From: UBA1413 sp964472165
GTDB taxonomy: Bacteria; Bacteroidota; Bacteroidia; Bacteroidales; Prolixibacteraceae
Assembly: GCA_964472165.1 (NCBI GenBank)
Contig: CAYYJE010000028.1
Coordinates: 1 to 31,181, forward strand
Reading direction: 5' to 3'
DNA: 31,181 nucleotides
The position numbers and the translations under genes are program-made. Under the pieces are notes generated by a model. That model saw only the letters and a program-made list of their open reading frames with translations, was not told where the DNA came from and did not search any database. Below are positions 15,019-22,193 of the stretch, one piece after another. Each line of letters begins with the position of its first letter. Position 1 is the first letter of the stretch.

Positions 15019-17235
15019 TCACTCAAAATTTAATGTATATCTGATTCCTGCGTATAATTTTCTCCCCATGACGGGTCCCCATATGTTGGTGGCATCAAAT
15101 CCCGGACCAAAGGGATTGGAAGCCCCTAAGACCGGATGATCCTGGGTGAACCCGGTAAGGTTCTCCCCGCCGGCATAAATGCTCCAATGCCTGAAATAGC
15201 GGGTAACTTGTGCGTTCATGATTGTATAGGAGGGGAATTCTCCGGGCAATCCGGCATATACGGAACTGGTTCCTGCATCCGCGACGGAGGGAAGACGCCC
15301 TCCCCCATTGAACTGAAGGGTGTAGTCAAACATCCATTTCTTCAGATTTGTGGTGTAATTCATGGTAAAAAGCCCTTTATACCTGCTGGTATAAGGCTTT
15401 TCCAGCAACCTGCCCCCTATGGTCTGTTTGACCTCATTCTGTCTCCAGGCCACCGTCACATCCAGGTTCCGGACTACCGGATACCGGACATCCACCTGGA
15501 AACTGTTGGCATAAGATGCGCCGTCAAGAGGTTTCAAAAGAATTGAATTGTTGGACGACTCCCTGTCAACAACGAGCTGTTTTTCAAAATCGGTCCTGTA
15601 AAATTCAGTAGTGATGGTAAGGTCGCGGTCTGCCACCCTGTATTTCTGAATCAGGCTGATTCCGTAATTCCAGGCTTCCTCCCACACTGCATCGTCGAAT
15701 ACCAGACTTCTGGAGTTGCTGAACAGATGGCTGTTTTCAGCCAGCACATTGGCTGTCCGGTAACCTTTGCCTGCACTTCCCCTGAAGGTCAGCCGGGGAT
15801 CGGGCTGATAACGGATGTGAGCACGGGGTGTCACAAAGGTACCGAAAAGATTGTGATTGTCACCCCTGATTCCGGCCATGGCAGTCAGCTTATCCGATGG
15901 TTTAAAGGTGTATTCCGCGAAAATTCCGGGAACCGACTCGTGCCGCTCCCGCGCTGAGAGGTTATACACTTCGTCAAACGCATCATAAAAGTAACTTACC
16001 CCGGTGTTGACGATATGTTTTGCCGCTTCATCCAGGTCTTGTGTAAATACAAGATTCAGGTAAGCCCTGTTTTCACCGGCATCATAATCAGTGAGTCCGT
16101 AGGAGGAACCCAGGTCGTGTTTTACGAAGGATGACAACAGCGCCAACGCAGTGTGCTGGGATGGCCAAACATATCCTGCCTTGAAAACGGCCTCCCCGAG
16201 AGTGTTTTGAATTCCTATCCGGTAAAGTCCATCCCCCGGTTCAGGTTGCTCCTTTTTGATTCCGGTCTGTCCTCCGAAACGCTCATCGTTCAGATACCGG
16301 AACGATCCATGAAGCATCAAACCCTTGTGGTCATTGTATTTCCAGGTATTGTACACGTGCATTTGCCGGGTCAGCGGATGATCCAGGAATCCGTCGTGGT
16401 TATGGTCGATCCGTGATGAAAAATCTTCGGCATGGACAAATATTCCGGTAGTAACCATGTCCTTGTATAACCTGAAGTTCCGGTTCCCGTTGAATTCCAG
16501 TTTTCCTTCACTGCTTCCAAAAAGATTCAGGTGCATCCGCTCATCACTGTCCGGCTTCTTAAAAGCCACATTGATCTGACCGGTAATGGATTCGTACCCA
16601 TTGACAACAGAAGCAGCCCCCTTCGAAACCTGGATCGATTCCATCCAGGGACCGGGGATATAGGTAAGACCGAAACCCGTAGCCAGTCCACGGAAATTTG
16701 AAATGTTCTCGGTCTGCAGTTGGGAATAGATCCCGTCAAGTCCGAGCAGCCTGATCTGTTTGGCACCGGAAACGGCATCGTTGTAACTCACATCAACCGA
16801 AGGATTGGTTTCGAAACTTTCTGCCAGATTACAGCAGGCAGCCTTGTGCAGTTCCGCCCCGCCGATCCTTTCGGTATGAATAGGGTCAATCGTGGAGAGA
16901 TAGGTTCCCCGGTCCTTCTCCACGACGGTAACTTCACCAATCTCCAGGTTGGGTTTGAGGATAACTTCCACAGGAGTCTGGTCATGGATGTGGAGCGACT
17001 GGGTTTCATATCCCACAAAACTAAAAACAAGCACATGCTGGCCTTTGCCCTGCCTGATGGAAAATGAGCCATCCCCGTTGGTGACAGTCCCCTTTTGCGT
17101 ATTTTCCCAGTAAATATTTACCCCTGGCAAGGTCTGGACATTTCCGTTATCCAGGCCCGATACCACACCGGTAATTTCCTGGGAAAAGGAAATCAACGGC
17201 ATCAGGATACTCAATAGAATTATTTTTGATCTCAT
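15019..17235 (-). CDS. TonB-dependent outer-membrane receptor, probably for copper or another metal
   Basis: A 738-residue receptor. The ATG at 17235 is preferred to the TTG at 17241 and starts a signal peptide ('MRSKIILLSILMPLISFSQ'). Residues about 20-95 are a carboxypeptidase-regulatory-like domain ('ITGVVSGLDNG', 'GTVTNGDGSFSI', 'FSFVGYETQ'). The plug follows (about 110-235) with 'KAACCNLAESFETNPSVDV', 'QIRLLGLDGIYSQLQTEN' and 'GAASVVNGYESITGQINV'. The 22-strand-type barrel runs to the C-terminal 'YAGIRYTLNFE'. It would import a substrate across the outer membrane using TonB energy. The paired HMA protein and the upstream Cys/His-rich protein point to a metal, most likely copper. It is not a SusC, since no SusD is adjacent and its length is short. 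Confidence 0.9.
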   Translation of the reverse strand: MRSKIILLSILMPLISFSQEITGVVSGLDNGNVQTLPGVNIYWENTQKGTVTNGDGSFSIRQGKGQHVLVFSFVGYETQSLHIHDQTPVEVILKPNLEIGEVTVVEKDRGTYLSTIDPIHTERIGGAELHKAACCNLAESFETNPSVDVSYNDAVSGAKQIRLLGLDGIYSQLQTENISNFRGLATGFGLTYIPGPWMESIQVSKGAASVVNGYESITGQINVAFKKPDSDERMHLNLFGSSEGKLEFNGNRNFRLYKDMVTTGIFVHAEDFSSRIDHNHDGFLDHPLTRQMHVYNTWKYNDHKGLMLHGSFRYLNDERFGGQTGIKKEQPEPGDGLYRIGIQNTLGEAVFKAGYVWPSQHTALALLSSFVKHDLGSSYGLTDYDAGENRAYLNLVFTQDLDEAAKHIVNTGVSYFYDAFDEVYNLSARERHESVPGIFAEYTFKPSDKLTAMAGIRGDNHNLFGTFVTPRAHIRYQPDPRLTFRGSAGKGYRTANVLAENSHLFSNSRSLVFDDAVWEEAWNYGISLIQKYRVADRDLTITTEFYRTDFEKQLVVDRESSNNSILLKPLDGASYANSFQVDVRYPVVRNLDVTVAWRQNEVKQTIGGRLLEKPYTSRYKGLFTMNYTTNLKKWMFDYTLQFNGGGRLPSVADAGTSSVYAGLPGEFPSYTIMNAQVTRYFRHWSIYAGGENLTGFTQDHPVLGASNPFGPGFDATNIWGPVMGRKLYAGIRYTLNFE

Positions 17236-17281
17236 TGACAATGATTTAAGAATTTCAGACTAAAAAAAGAAATGGCTTAAA

Positions 17282-17773
17282 TCAGATGAGATCAGGAATT
17301 TTGGGTTGACAAATGAAATGAATAAGTCCGGATTTTTCCGGTATACGGGGAAGGTCATCCCTGAAAACTACCGGCAGGATAGGTTCGTACGGATCCGGCA
17401 GGAAAGGTTCATACATCAGGAAGAATTCCTGTGGGGAAAGTTGTTCCTGGCTGATTCCTGACTTTTCATCCGTAAAATGGGATTTCAGCTTGAAGAATTT
17501 CACCTGAGGGGATTCGCACCCGCAATCCTTCTGATGTGGTTCACCGGGCGCTGTAAGATCCGCGTTGCAGGCATGGTTGAGATCCCCGGAATGATGCTCA
17601 AAAAGATGCCTGTGAGAAGCCAGCAATGACTCACACCCTTCAGGGACGACGTATAAACCCACCGAACTCTTCCCGGTACAATGGCAATAGGAATGATAAA
17701 CCAACACCCCTGTCACCGAAAAGAGAAACGGCAGCAGAATGCAAAATGCAGTTATCTTACGCCACAGCTTCAT
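17282..17773 (-). CDS. HYC_CC_PP-like Cys/His-rich envelope protein of the metal operon
   Basis: A 163-residue protein. An upstream TTG/ATG (17860/17857) would overlap the preceding gene, so the ATG at 17773 is chosen. It starts a hydrophobic signal/anchor ('MKLWRKITAFCILLPFLFSV'). Next come 'VYHSYCHC' (His27, Cys30, His31, Cys32), Cys47, a His-rich stretch 'HRHLFEHHSGDLNHAC', 'DCGCES' (Cys84 and Cys86) and a C-terminal 'RIPEKSGL...QPKIPDLI' region. The H-Y-C, C-C and proline layout resembles the small Bacteroidota family called HYC_CC_PP, often found beside TonB receptors. Metal binding is inferred from Cys/His content. It lies 46 bases ahead of the receptor gene in the same operon. A candidate -7 element sits directly upstream. 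Confidence 0.75.
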   Translation of the reverse strand: MKLWRKITAFCILLPFLFSVTGVLVYHSYCHCTGKSSVGLYVVPEGCESLLASHRHLFEHHSGDLNHACNADLTAPGEPHQKDCGCESPQVKFFKLKSHFTDEKSGISQEQLSPQEFFLMYEPFLPDPYEPILPVVFRDDLPRIPEKSGLIHFICQPKIPDLI

Positions 17774-17777
17774 ATTG

Positions 17778-17785
17778 CAAAAATA
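17778..17785 (-). promoter_or_regulatory. Candidate -7 element immediately before the metal operon start
   Basis: TATTTTTG on the minus strand matches TAnnTTTG exactly. It lies only four bases before the ATG, so the transcript would be leaderless or nearly so. No TTTG-like -33 element is present at the expected distance. Confidence 0.3.
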
Positions 17786-17840
17786 CGGGTAGCGCGTTAA
17801 AGATATTGTTAATGAAAAGTTAAACAGCAAAACCGGCCTT

Positions 17841-19487
17841 CTAAAGCCCCAGCACATCAAGCCCCTGGTTAAAGACGATGTCCCTGGGAATACCTGCCGA
17901 TGAAATCCGGTCGAGATCTTGCTGAAGATCTTCGGAAATGAGGCCCTTCTCTTTGATCAGAGAAGCAGCTTTTTCATAATCGCCATCTCCCTGTATCCGG
18001 AGAACCATTTCAGAAAGGGAAACCATCGCTGCCTTCATCTTTTCATAGTCTACCCGGTACTTCCCCGAGACAGGATCTTTTTCAAAGGCTCCCTGTTCCT
18101 GAAAATAACTGAATCTGATCATGTTGGCTTTGCCATGAGCGGATGCTGCCCCAAACCGGACTGACCGGAAAATCCCGGCCATAAAAGTCACATAATTGTC
18201 CATCATATCCTTACCGGGGAATTCACCCATCTCGTTCAACCGATGTACACACCAAAGACCCAGGATGTCGGCTTTGCTCTCTTCGAGAGAGGTATAGGCA
18301 TCCTTTAATGCAAGCCTGACAGTGGTTGAGTTGTCAGTTGTGGCAGAAGGTCCCAGTCCGTGGGCAACCTCATGAAACATGGTATTTTCGAAAAAAGCAT
18401 CGAAACGGACATGATTCAGTTGAGTACTGTCAATCAACAATTCTGCAATCGGCATCAGAATCTTGTCAAATTTCGCCTGCATGGAATTTTTGAGTTGCAA
18501 CTTACGGCTTCCTTTGGCTGCCTGTACCTTTTCATCGTTCGGGAGGTTGATCGCAATGGTTTTGCTGCCGGCATTGCAGTCGCCTGCATAGTAAAGGGCA
18601 TCGTATACGTTCATGTCAGAGTCCCCCCCCGGAGTTTCACTTTTATATTCTGCGGCCACTGGCAGGTCCTGCTGAAGTTTTGGAAGCAGCGCCGTATATT
18701 TTTCAAGCTTCTTACTCCATTCCAGGTCTTTAAGGAGTATGAAAGCCTCATGTGCGGCTTTGTACCCGAAAAGTTGGTCTTCGTAATTTTCAATTGGCCC
18801 CACGATAAACTCAATGTTGTTGGATTTCATATCCATCCACAACATGTCGCTTTCGAAGTACTCATCAGTAAGCAATGCTTCAGCCCTTGCCAATAGGTAT
18901 TTCTGTAGCCCGGGGTCTTCGGCGAGTGCAGCAGCCTCACGGATCAAACCTGCCGCTTTTTCCGTCTCTTCCCTGAAGGCTTCATGGTAAGGAACAGCAA
19001 TCAGTTTTCCTTCGCCATCCCTGCGGATAACCGTATAAAGCGAACTCTTGGAAGGCTCGTCCCACGCATCAAACTCCTCCCTGGTCATATCCTGAGGGTA
19101 AAAACCTGCTCCTGAAGGTTTCGGCCCGTAGAAAGGGATAAACGGCTCATTGTTGTTGAGCCTTTCCCAAGGGCCGTAATTGATCTCCACAAATTTCCGG
19201 AGATCGGGTTGGGTAATCCCCTCGAAAAGCTGATTCTTGTCCCCGAAAGCTTCTTTCCAGAAAATTTCCTCTATCAGACCGGCTGCTTCAAAAAGCAGGG
19301 GGAGCATTTGCCGTTCACGGGCAGTAAGTGAGGACAACGGGGCGGTAAGTGTAAACGGTGCAAACTCACCTGCCTTTTGGGTAACCATCTGCATATCAAT
19401 GCCCGATTCATTCATTTTTGCCGGATTTTTTGGGTTACAGGATACGCACCAAACTGCAACCAGGATAAACACCAGATTCTTCTTCAT
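17841..19487 (-). CDS. M49-like zinc metallopeptidase lipoprotein (dipeptidyl-peptidase III family)
   Basis: A 548-residue exported lipoprotein (signal peptide with CVSC, Cys17). The catalytic centre is 'FFENTMFHEVAHGLGPS' with the zinc-binding HEVAH at residues 372-376 and a probable third ligand in 'LEESKADILGLW' (Glu402/403). This arrangement resembles dipeptidyl-peptidase III (M49) and its Bacteroidota relatives, which use a variant HExxH-G site. The region 'NYGPWERLNNNEPFIPFYGPKPSGAGFYPQDMTREEF' is characteristic of this Zn-hydrolase group. It probably releases dipeptides at the cell surface or in the periplasm. Substrate specificity is not readable. It lies 67 bases upstream of the metal operon on the same strand, with a good promoter of its own at 19498-19528. 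Confidence 0.82.
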   Translation of the reverse strand: MKKNLVFILVAVWCVSCNPKNPAKMNESGIDMQMVTQKAGEFAPFTLTAPLSSLTARERQMLPLLFEAAGLIEEIFWKEAFGDKNQLFEGITQPDLRKFVEINYGPWERLNNNEPFIPFYGPKPSGAGFYPQDMTREEFDAWDEPSKSSLYTVIRRDGEGKLIAVPYHEAFREETEKAAGLIREAAALAEDPGLQKYLLARAEALLTDEYFESDMLWMDMKSNNIEFIVGPIENYEDQLFGYKAAHEAFILLKDLEWSKKLEKYTALLPKLQQDLPVAAEYKSETPGGDSDMNVYDALYYAGDCNAGSKTIAINLPNDEKVQAAKGSRKLQLKNSMQAKFDKILMPIAELLIDSTQLNHVRFDAFFENTMFHEVAHGLGPSATTDNSTTVRLALKDAYTSLEESKADILGLWCVHRLNEMGEFPGKDMMDNYVTFMAGIFRSVRFGAASAHGKANMIRFSYFQEQGAFEKDPVSGKYRVDYEKMKAAMVSLSEMVLRIQGDGDYEKAASLIKEKGLISEDLQQDLDRISSAGIPRDIVFNQGLDVLGL

Positions 19488-19497
19488 TTTTTTTATT

Positions 19498-19528
19498 CAA
19501 AACTACAAATTGGAAAAGGAACTGACAA
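19498..19528 (-). promoter_or_regulatory. Bacteroidota-type promoter for the M49-like gene
   Basis: TAGTTTTG (19498-19505, minus strand) matches TAnnTTTG exactly, and GTTG with the TTG at 19526-19528 lies 20 bases upstream, the expected -33 spacing. Transcription would start near 19493, leaving a very short A-rich leader before the ATG at 19487. Confidence 0.6.
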
Positions 19529-19540
19529 CCCCCGGGAGTA

Positions 19541-19588
19541 AAAAAGAGAAGCACCGCTCCGGAAAACCGGAGCGGTGCTTCTCTTTTT
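19541..19588. terminator. Bidirectional intrinsic terminator with a 22-bp stem
   Basis: A perfect 22-bp inverted repeat (19541-19562 with 19567-19588) encloses an AAAA loop. It has five A residues on the left and five T residues on the right, so either strand ends in a U-run. It lies downstream of the minus-strand TPR gene and upstream of the M49-like promoter, so its main role is probably to end the TPR transcript. Confidence 0.88.
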
Positions 19589-19705
19589 GGGATAAAAACG
19601 GATTATTTCATGTGTTTAAATTATAACGTTCATATGGAAAACGACTGGAAACACATGTAATGCCCATGTGGTTAAACATTCCGGTTGGTGTATAATCGTG
19701 AATGG

Positions 19706-20554
19706 TCATTTCACCTGGTTACAAGCTTCAATCAGTTTCTTGGCATTCTGGTTTTCCGGATCCAGTTTGATGGCCAGATCAAGTACTTCCAGCGCTTTCT
19801 TAAATTCAGCCTTGGCTTTGTCCACTGCTGTCTTATAAGCATCTTCATCGGTTTTCAGAGTTCCTTCAGTGACCTTTTTGTTGGCTGCGTTCAGGACATC
19901 CACACCGTCTTTATACAGGGCATTGCCTTCACCCACATAGGCATTGGCAAGCGCACCGGTGATCTTCTTGTTGGCAGGAAATTTCTCAGCGCCCATCACC
20001 AGTGTTTGCTTATAGCCTTCCTCATTGTTCATCTTTTTCTGGGCCATCGCCTTGTTCAAAAGCGCATCTTCTGCTTTGAAACCTGCCAGGTAGGCAAGAT
20101 CGAAATATTTGACAGCTTTCTCATACTGTTCCAGCCTGAAAGCGGTGATGGCAGCATTCAGCAAAAGAGCGCCGGGCTTTTCTTCCGACAATTCCAACCC
20201 CTTTTCATAACTTGCCAGGGCATTGGGATAGTCTTTCATCTTGTTGTATACCCCGCCTTTGTATTCGTAGCATTTCGCCACATTGGCACCTGCTTCGATG
20301 GCTTTGTCAAAATAACTCAGGGCTGCTTCGTTTTTTTCTGCCTGCATGGCCGCAAATCCAATGTTGAAATTGATGGCTTTGTCAACCTGTACATCACCCA
20401 GATTGGCCATGGCCTTGTCATACAGTTCGAAAGCCTCGGCAAACTTGTTCGCTTTCAACGCTTCATTGGCTTTGTTGAGCATTTCAGCGGCATCCTGGGC
20501 AAATGCCGCAAATCCGAGAAAAACAGCAATCACTAATAAAATACGCCTTTTCAT
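19706..20554 (-). CDS. Exported tetratricopeptide repeat protein
   Basis: A 282-residue protein with a signal peptide ('MKRRILLVIAVFLGFAAFAQ') and roughly five to six TPR units: 'LNKANEALKANKFAEAFELYDKAM', 'FNIGFAAMQAEKNEAALSYFDKAIEAG', 'GGVYNKMKDYPNALASYEKGLEL', 'NAAITAFRLEQYEKAVKYFDLAYLAG' and a C-terminal 'EFKKALEVLDLAIKLDPENQNAKKLIEACNQVK'. TPRs mediate protein-protein contacts, so a periplasmic adaptor role is inferred, and the partner is unknown. It is very rich in Ala and Lys. It stands alone, with a strong terminator 118 bases after the stop. A 283-residue frame on the other strand covers it almost fully but is a shadow. Confidence 0.82.
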   Translation of the reverse strand: MKRRILLVIAVFLGFAAFAQDAAEMLNKANEALKANKFAEAFELYDKAMANLGDVQVDKAINFNIGFAAMQAEKNEAALSYFDKAIEAGANVAKCYEYKGGVYNKMKDYPNALASYEKGLELSEEKPGALLLNAAITAFRLEQYEKAVKYFDLAYLAGFKAEDALLNKAMAQKKMNNEEGYKQTLVMGAEKFPANKKITGALANAYVGEGNALYKDGVDVLNAANKKVTEGTLKTDEDAYKTAVDKAKAEFKKALEVLDLAIKLDPENQNAKKLIEACNQVK

Positions 20555-20773
20555 CCTTTAAATAGTTTAAATTATTATTCGTTTTGTATTCATTGAAGAC
20601 CTGTTACGATAAGGTGGTCAAAAATAAGCATATTGAAATGAATTTTCCAAACTTTTACTTTCAAGAAATCAAATTTTCCAGCAACAGGTCTATGAAAACA
20701 AAATAAATGCCAAAACGGCTGTTGGGGGGAGGCAAATTTAAAAAACATAAAAAATAGTTTTCCCAGAGCATTT

Positions 20774-22168
20774 TCATGGATTGTAGAGGTCAGGATTCCA
20801 GAAGTTTACAATCGCCCGGACCATTTCAACCGCAGCAGAAGCTGAGGGGTGGCCAGGATCAAGGGAAAGGCAGCGGTTGTAACAATTCAAAGCATTTCCC
20901 CACTTTTCCTTTTTTTGTTCCAGCATCCCATTCAGGTACCACCATGAGGCCAGATTTTCCAAACCGGATTGTTTTAACATCCTTTCTGCTTCAGCCAGAT
21001 GGTTTTCCTGAAGCAGTTTTCCCGTCTCTTTCAGCTGCAGGTGATGCGGCATAGCCCCCGTATAACTCTGCAACAACAGGGATGCAAGCTGTCCGGAGAC
21101 CTGATTCACCAGATCCGGTGCCTGATTCATGGCGTGATGCAACTCCATGGGACCATTGCAGAGCGAAAAAACACCTGCATAGCTGCCGGTTGCTCCGCTT
21201 TCGTAAGACCCTGCGACCGCAGAAACCGGTTTACCGGCTATTGCTGCTCTCCGGGCAAGGGCTTCAGGCGCTTTACTGCAAAGACTCTGGCTGTCAATAC
21301 GCCCTTCACCTGTAATAATCCAATCGGCCCATCCAATATGTTCATCCATTTTCAGCTGATCGAAAATAAAATCTGCTCCCGCTTCAATCCGTGCGCCCAC
21401 CAGCGCCACCAAACCGGTTGCCACTCCCCCGGCAGCTCCTGCTCCGGGCATATTTCTGACAGGTTTGCCGGAAATGATTTCGAGTACCGAAATCCAGTTC
21501 TCCAGTCCGGATTCTATTTCATCCACCATACCTGGGCCGGCTCCTTTTTGAGGTCCGAAGACAGCGGCCGCCCCATTCTTCCCAAGCAACGGGTTGTCCA
21601 CATCGGTGAGCACCACAATTTCAGCATCTGCCGGCCATGAACCGGGTGACTCTATATATTTCACACTTTTCAGTGACGGCACTCCTCCCTTCAGGGAGTG
21701 ATACCCTTCGTCAAGAAACCGGAATCCCAGGGCTTCCAGCATTCCTGACCCCCCATCCAAGGTAGCACTGCCTCCAGCCCCCAGGAGTATCTTCCGGCAT
21801 CCCCTCTCCAGCGCAGATTGAATAAGCTGTCCGGTGCCATATGAGGTACTGTTGAAAGGATTCCGTTCATTCTCTGAAATCAGTTTCAACCCCGAGGCGG
21901 AAGCCATCTCAATAATGGCAGTCCGCCCGGCAATTCCGTATTCGGCAGAGATTATTCTCCCCAGCGGATCTGCAACCTTTTCAGTAAAAATCCTGGCGCC
22001 TAAGGCTTCGGCCAGCACTTTCCCTGTAAAATCACCTCCATCTGCCACCGGAAGCTTCCGCAAGTTGAAAACCGGCGATACGATACGGAAACCTTTTGCT
22101 ACAGCTTCAGCAAAGGCTGATGCATCAAGACTTCCTTTCATGGAATTGGGAGCAATCAGAATATTCAT
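20774..22168 (-). CDS. Glycerate kinase with a C-terminal TPR extension
   Basis: 464 residues. The ATG at 22168 ('MNILIAPNSMKGSLDA') is chosen over a TTG two codons upstream. Residues 1 to about 375 are a complete GlxK/GarK-type glycerate kinase: 'APNSMKGSLDASAFAEAVAKG', 'PVADGGDFTGKVL', 'LLGAGGSATLDGGSGMLEALGF', 'VLTDVDNPLLG', 'GAGAAGGVATGLVAL' and 'WIITGEGRIDSQSL'. The enzyme phosphorylates D-glycerate with ATP to a phosphoglycerate. An extra tail of about 85 residues forms one to two TPR hairpins ('GKLLQENHLAEAERML', 'WWYLNGMLEQKKEKWGNALNCYNRCL') and ends 'VNFWNPDLYNP'. Typical family members stop near 375-380 residues, so this is a fusion. It starts 25 bases after the RelA-like gene and is probably in the same operon. 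Confidence 0.85.
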   Translation of the reverse strand: MNILIAPNSMKGSLDASAFAEAVAKGFRIVSPVFNLRKLPVADGGDFTGKVLAEALGARIFTEKVADPLGRIISAEYGIAGRTAIIEMASASGLKLISENERNPFNSTSYGTGQLIQSALERGCRKILLGAGGSATLDGGSGMLEALGFRFLDEGYHSLKGGVPSLKSVKYIESPGSWPADAEIVVLTDVDNPLLGKNGAAAVFGPQKGAGPGMVDEIESGLENWISVLEIISGKPVRNMPGAGAAGGVATGLVALVGARIEAGADFIFDQLKMDEHIGWADWIITGEGRIDSQSLCSKAPEALARRAAIAGKPVSAVAGSYESGATGSYAGVFSLCNGPMELHHAMNQAPDLVNQVSGQLASLLLQSYTGAMPHHLQLKETGKLLQENHLAEAERMLKQSGLENLASWWYLNGMLEQKKEKWGNALNCYNRCLSLDPGHPSASAAVEMVRAIVNFWNPDLYNP

Positions 22169-22193
22169 TCGCAAGGATATTTAGTACGCAGAA

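Noticed and set aside
15019..17235. SusC-type glycan receptor
   Set aside because: No SusD partner, shorter than SusC, and flanked by metal-binding proteins.
19685..20536. 283-residue plus-strand frame covering the TPR gene
   Set aside because: It is the complement of a Lys/Glu/Ala-rich TPR gene with a clear signal peptide. Its Phe- and Ile-rich product matches nothing and has no start signal.
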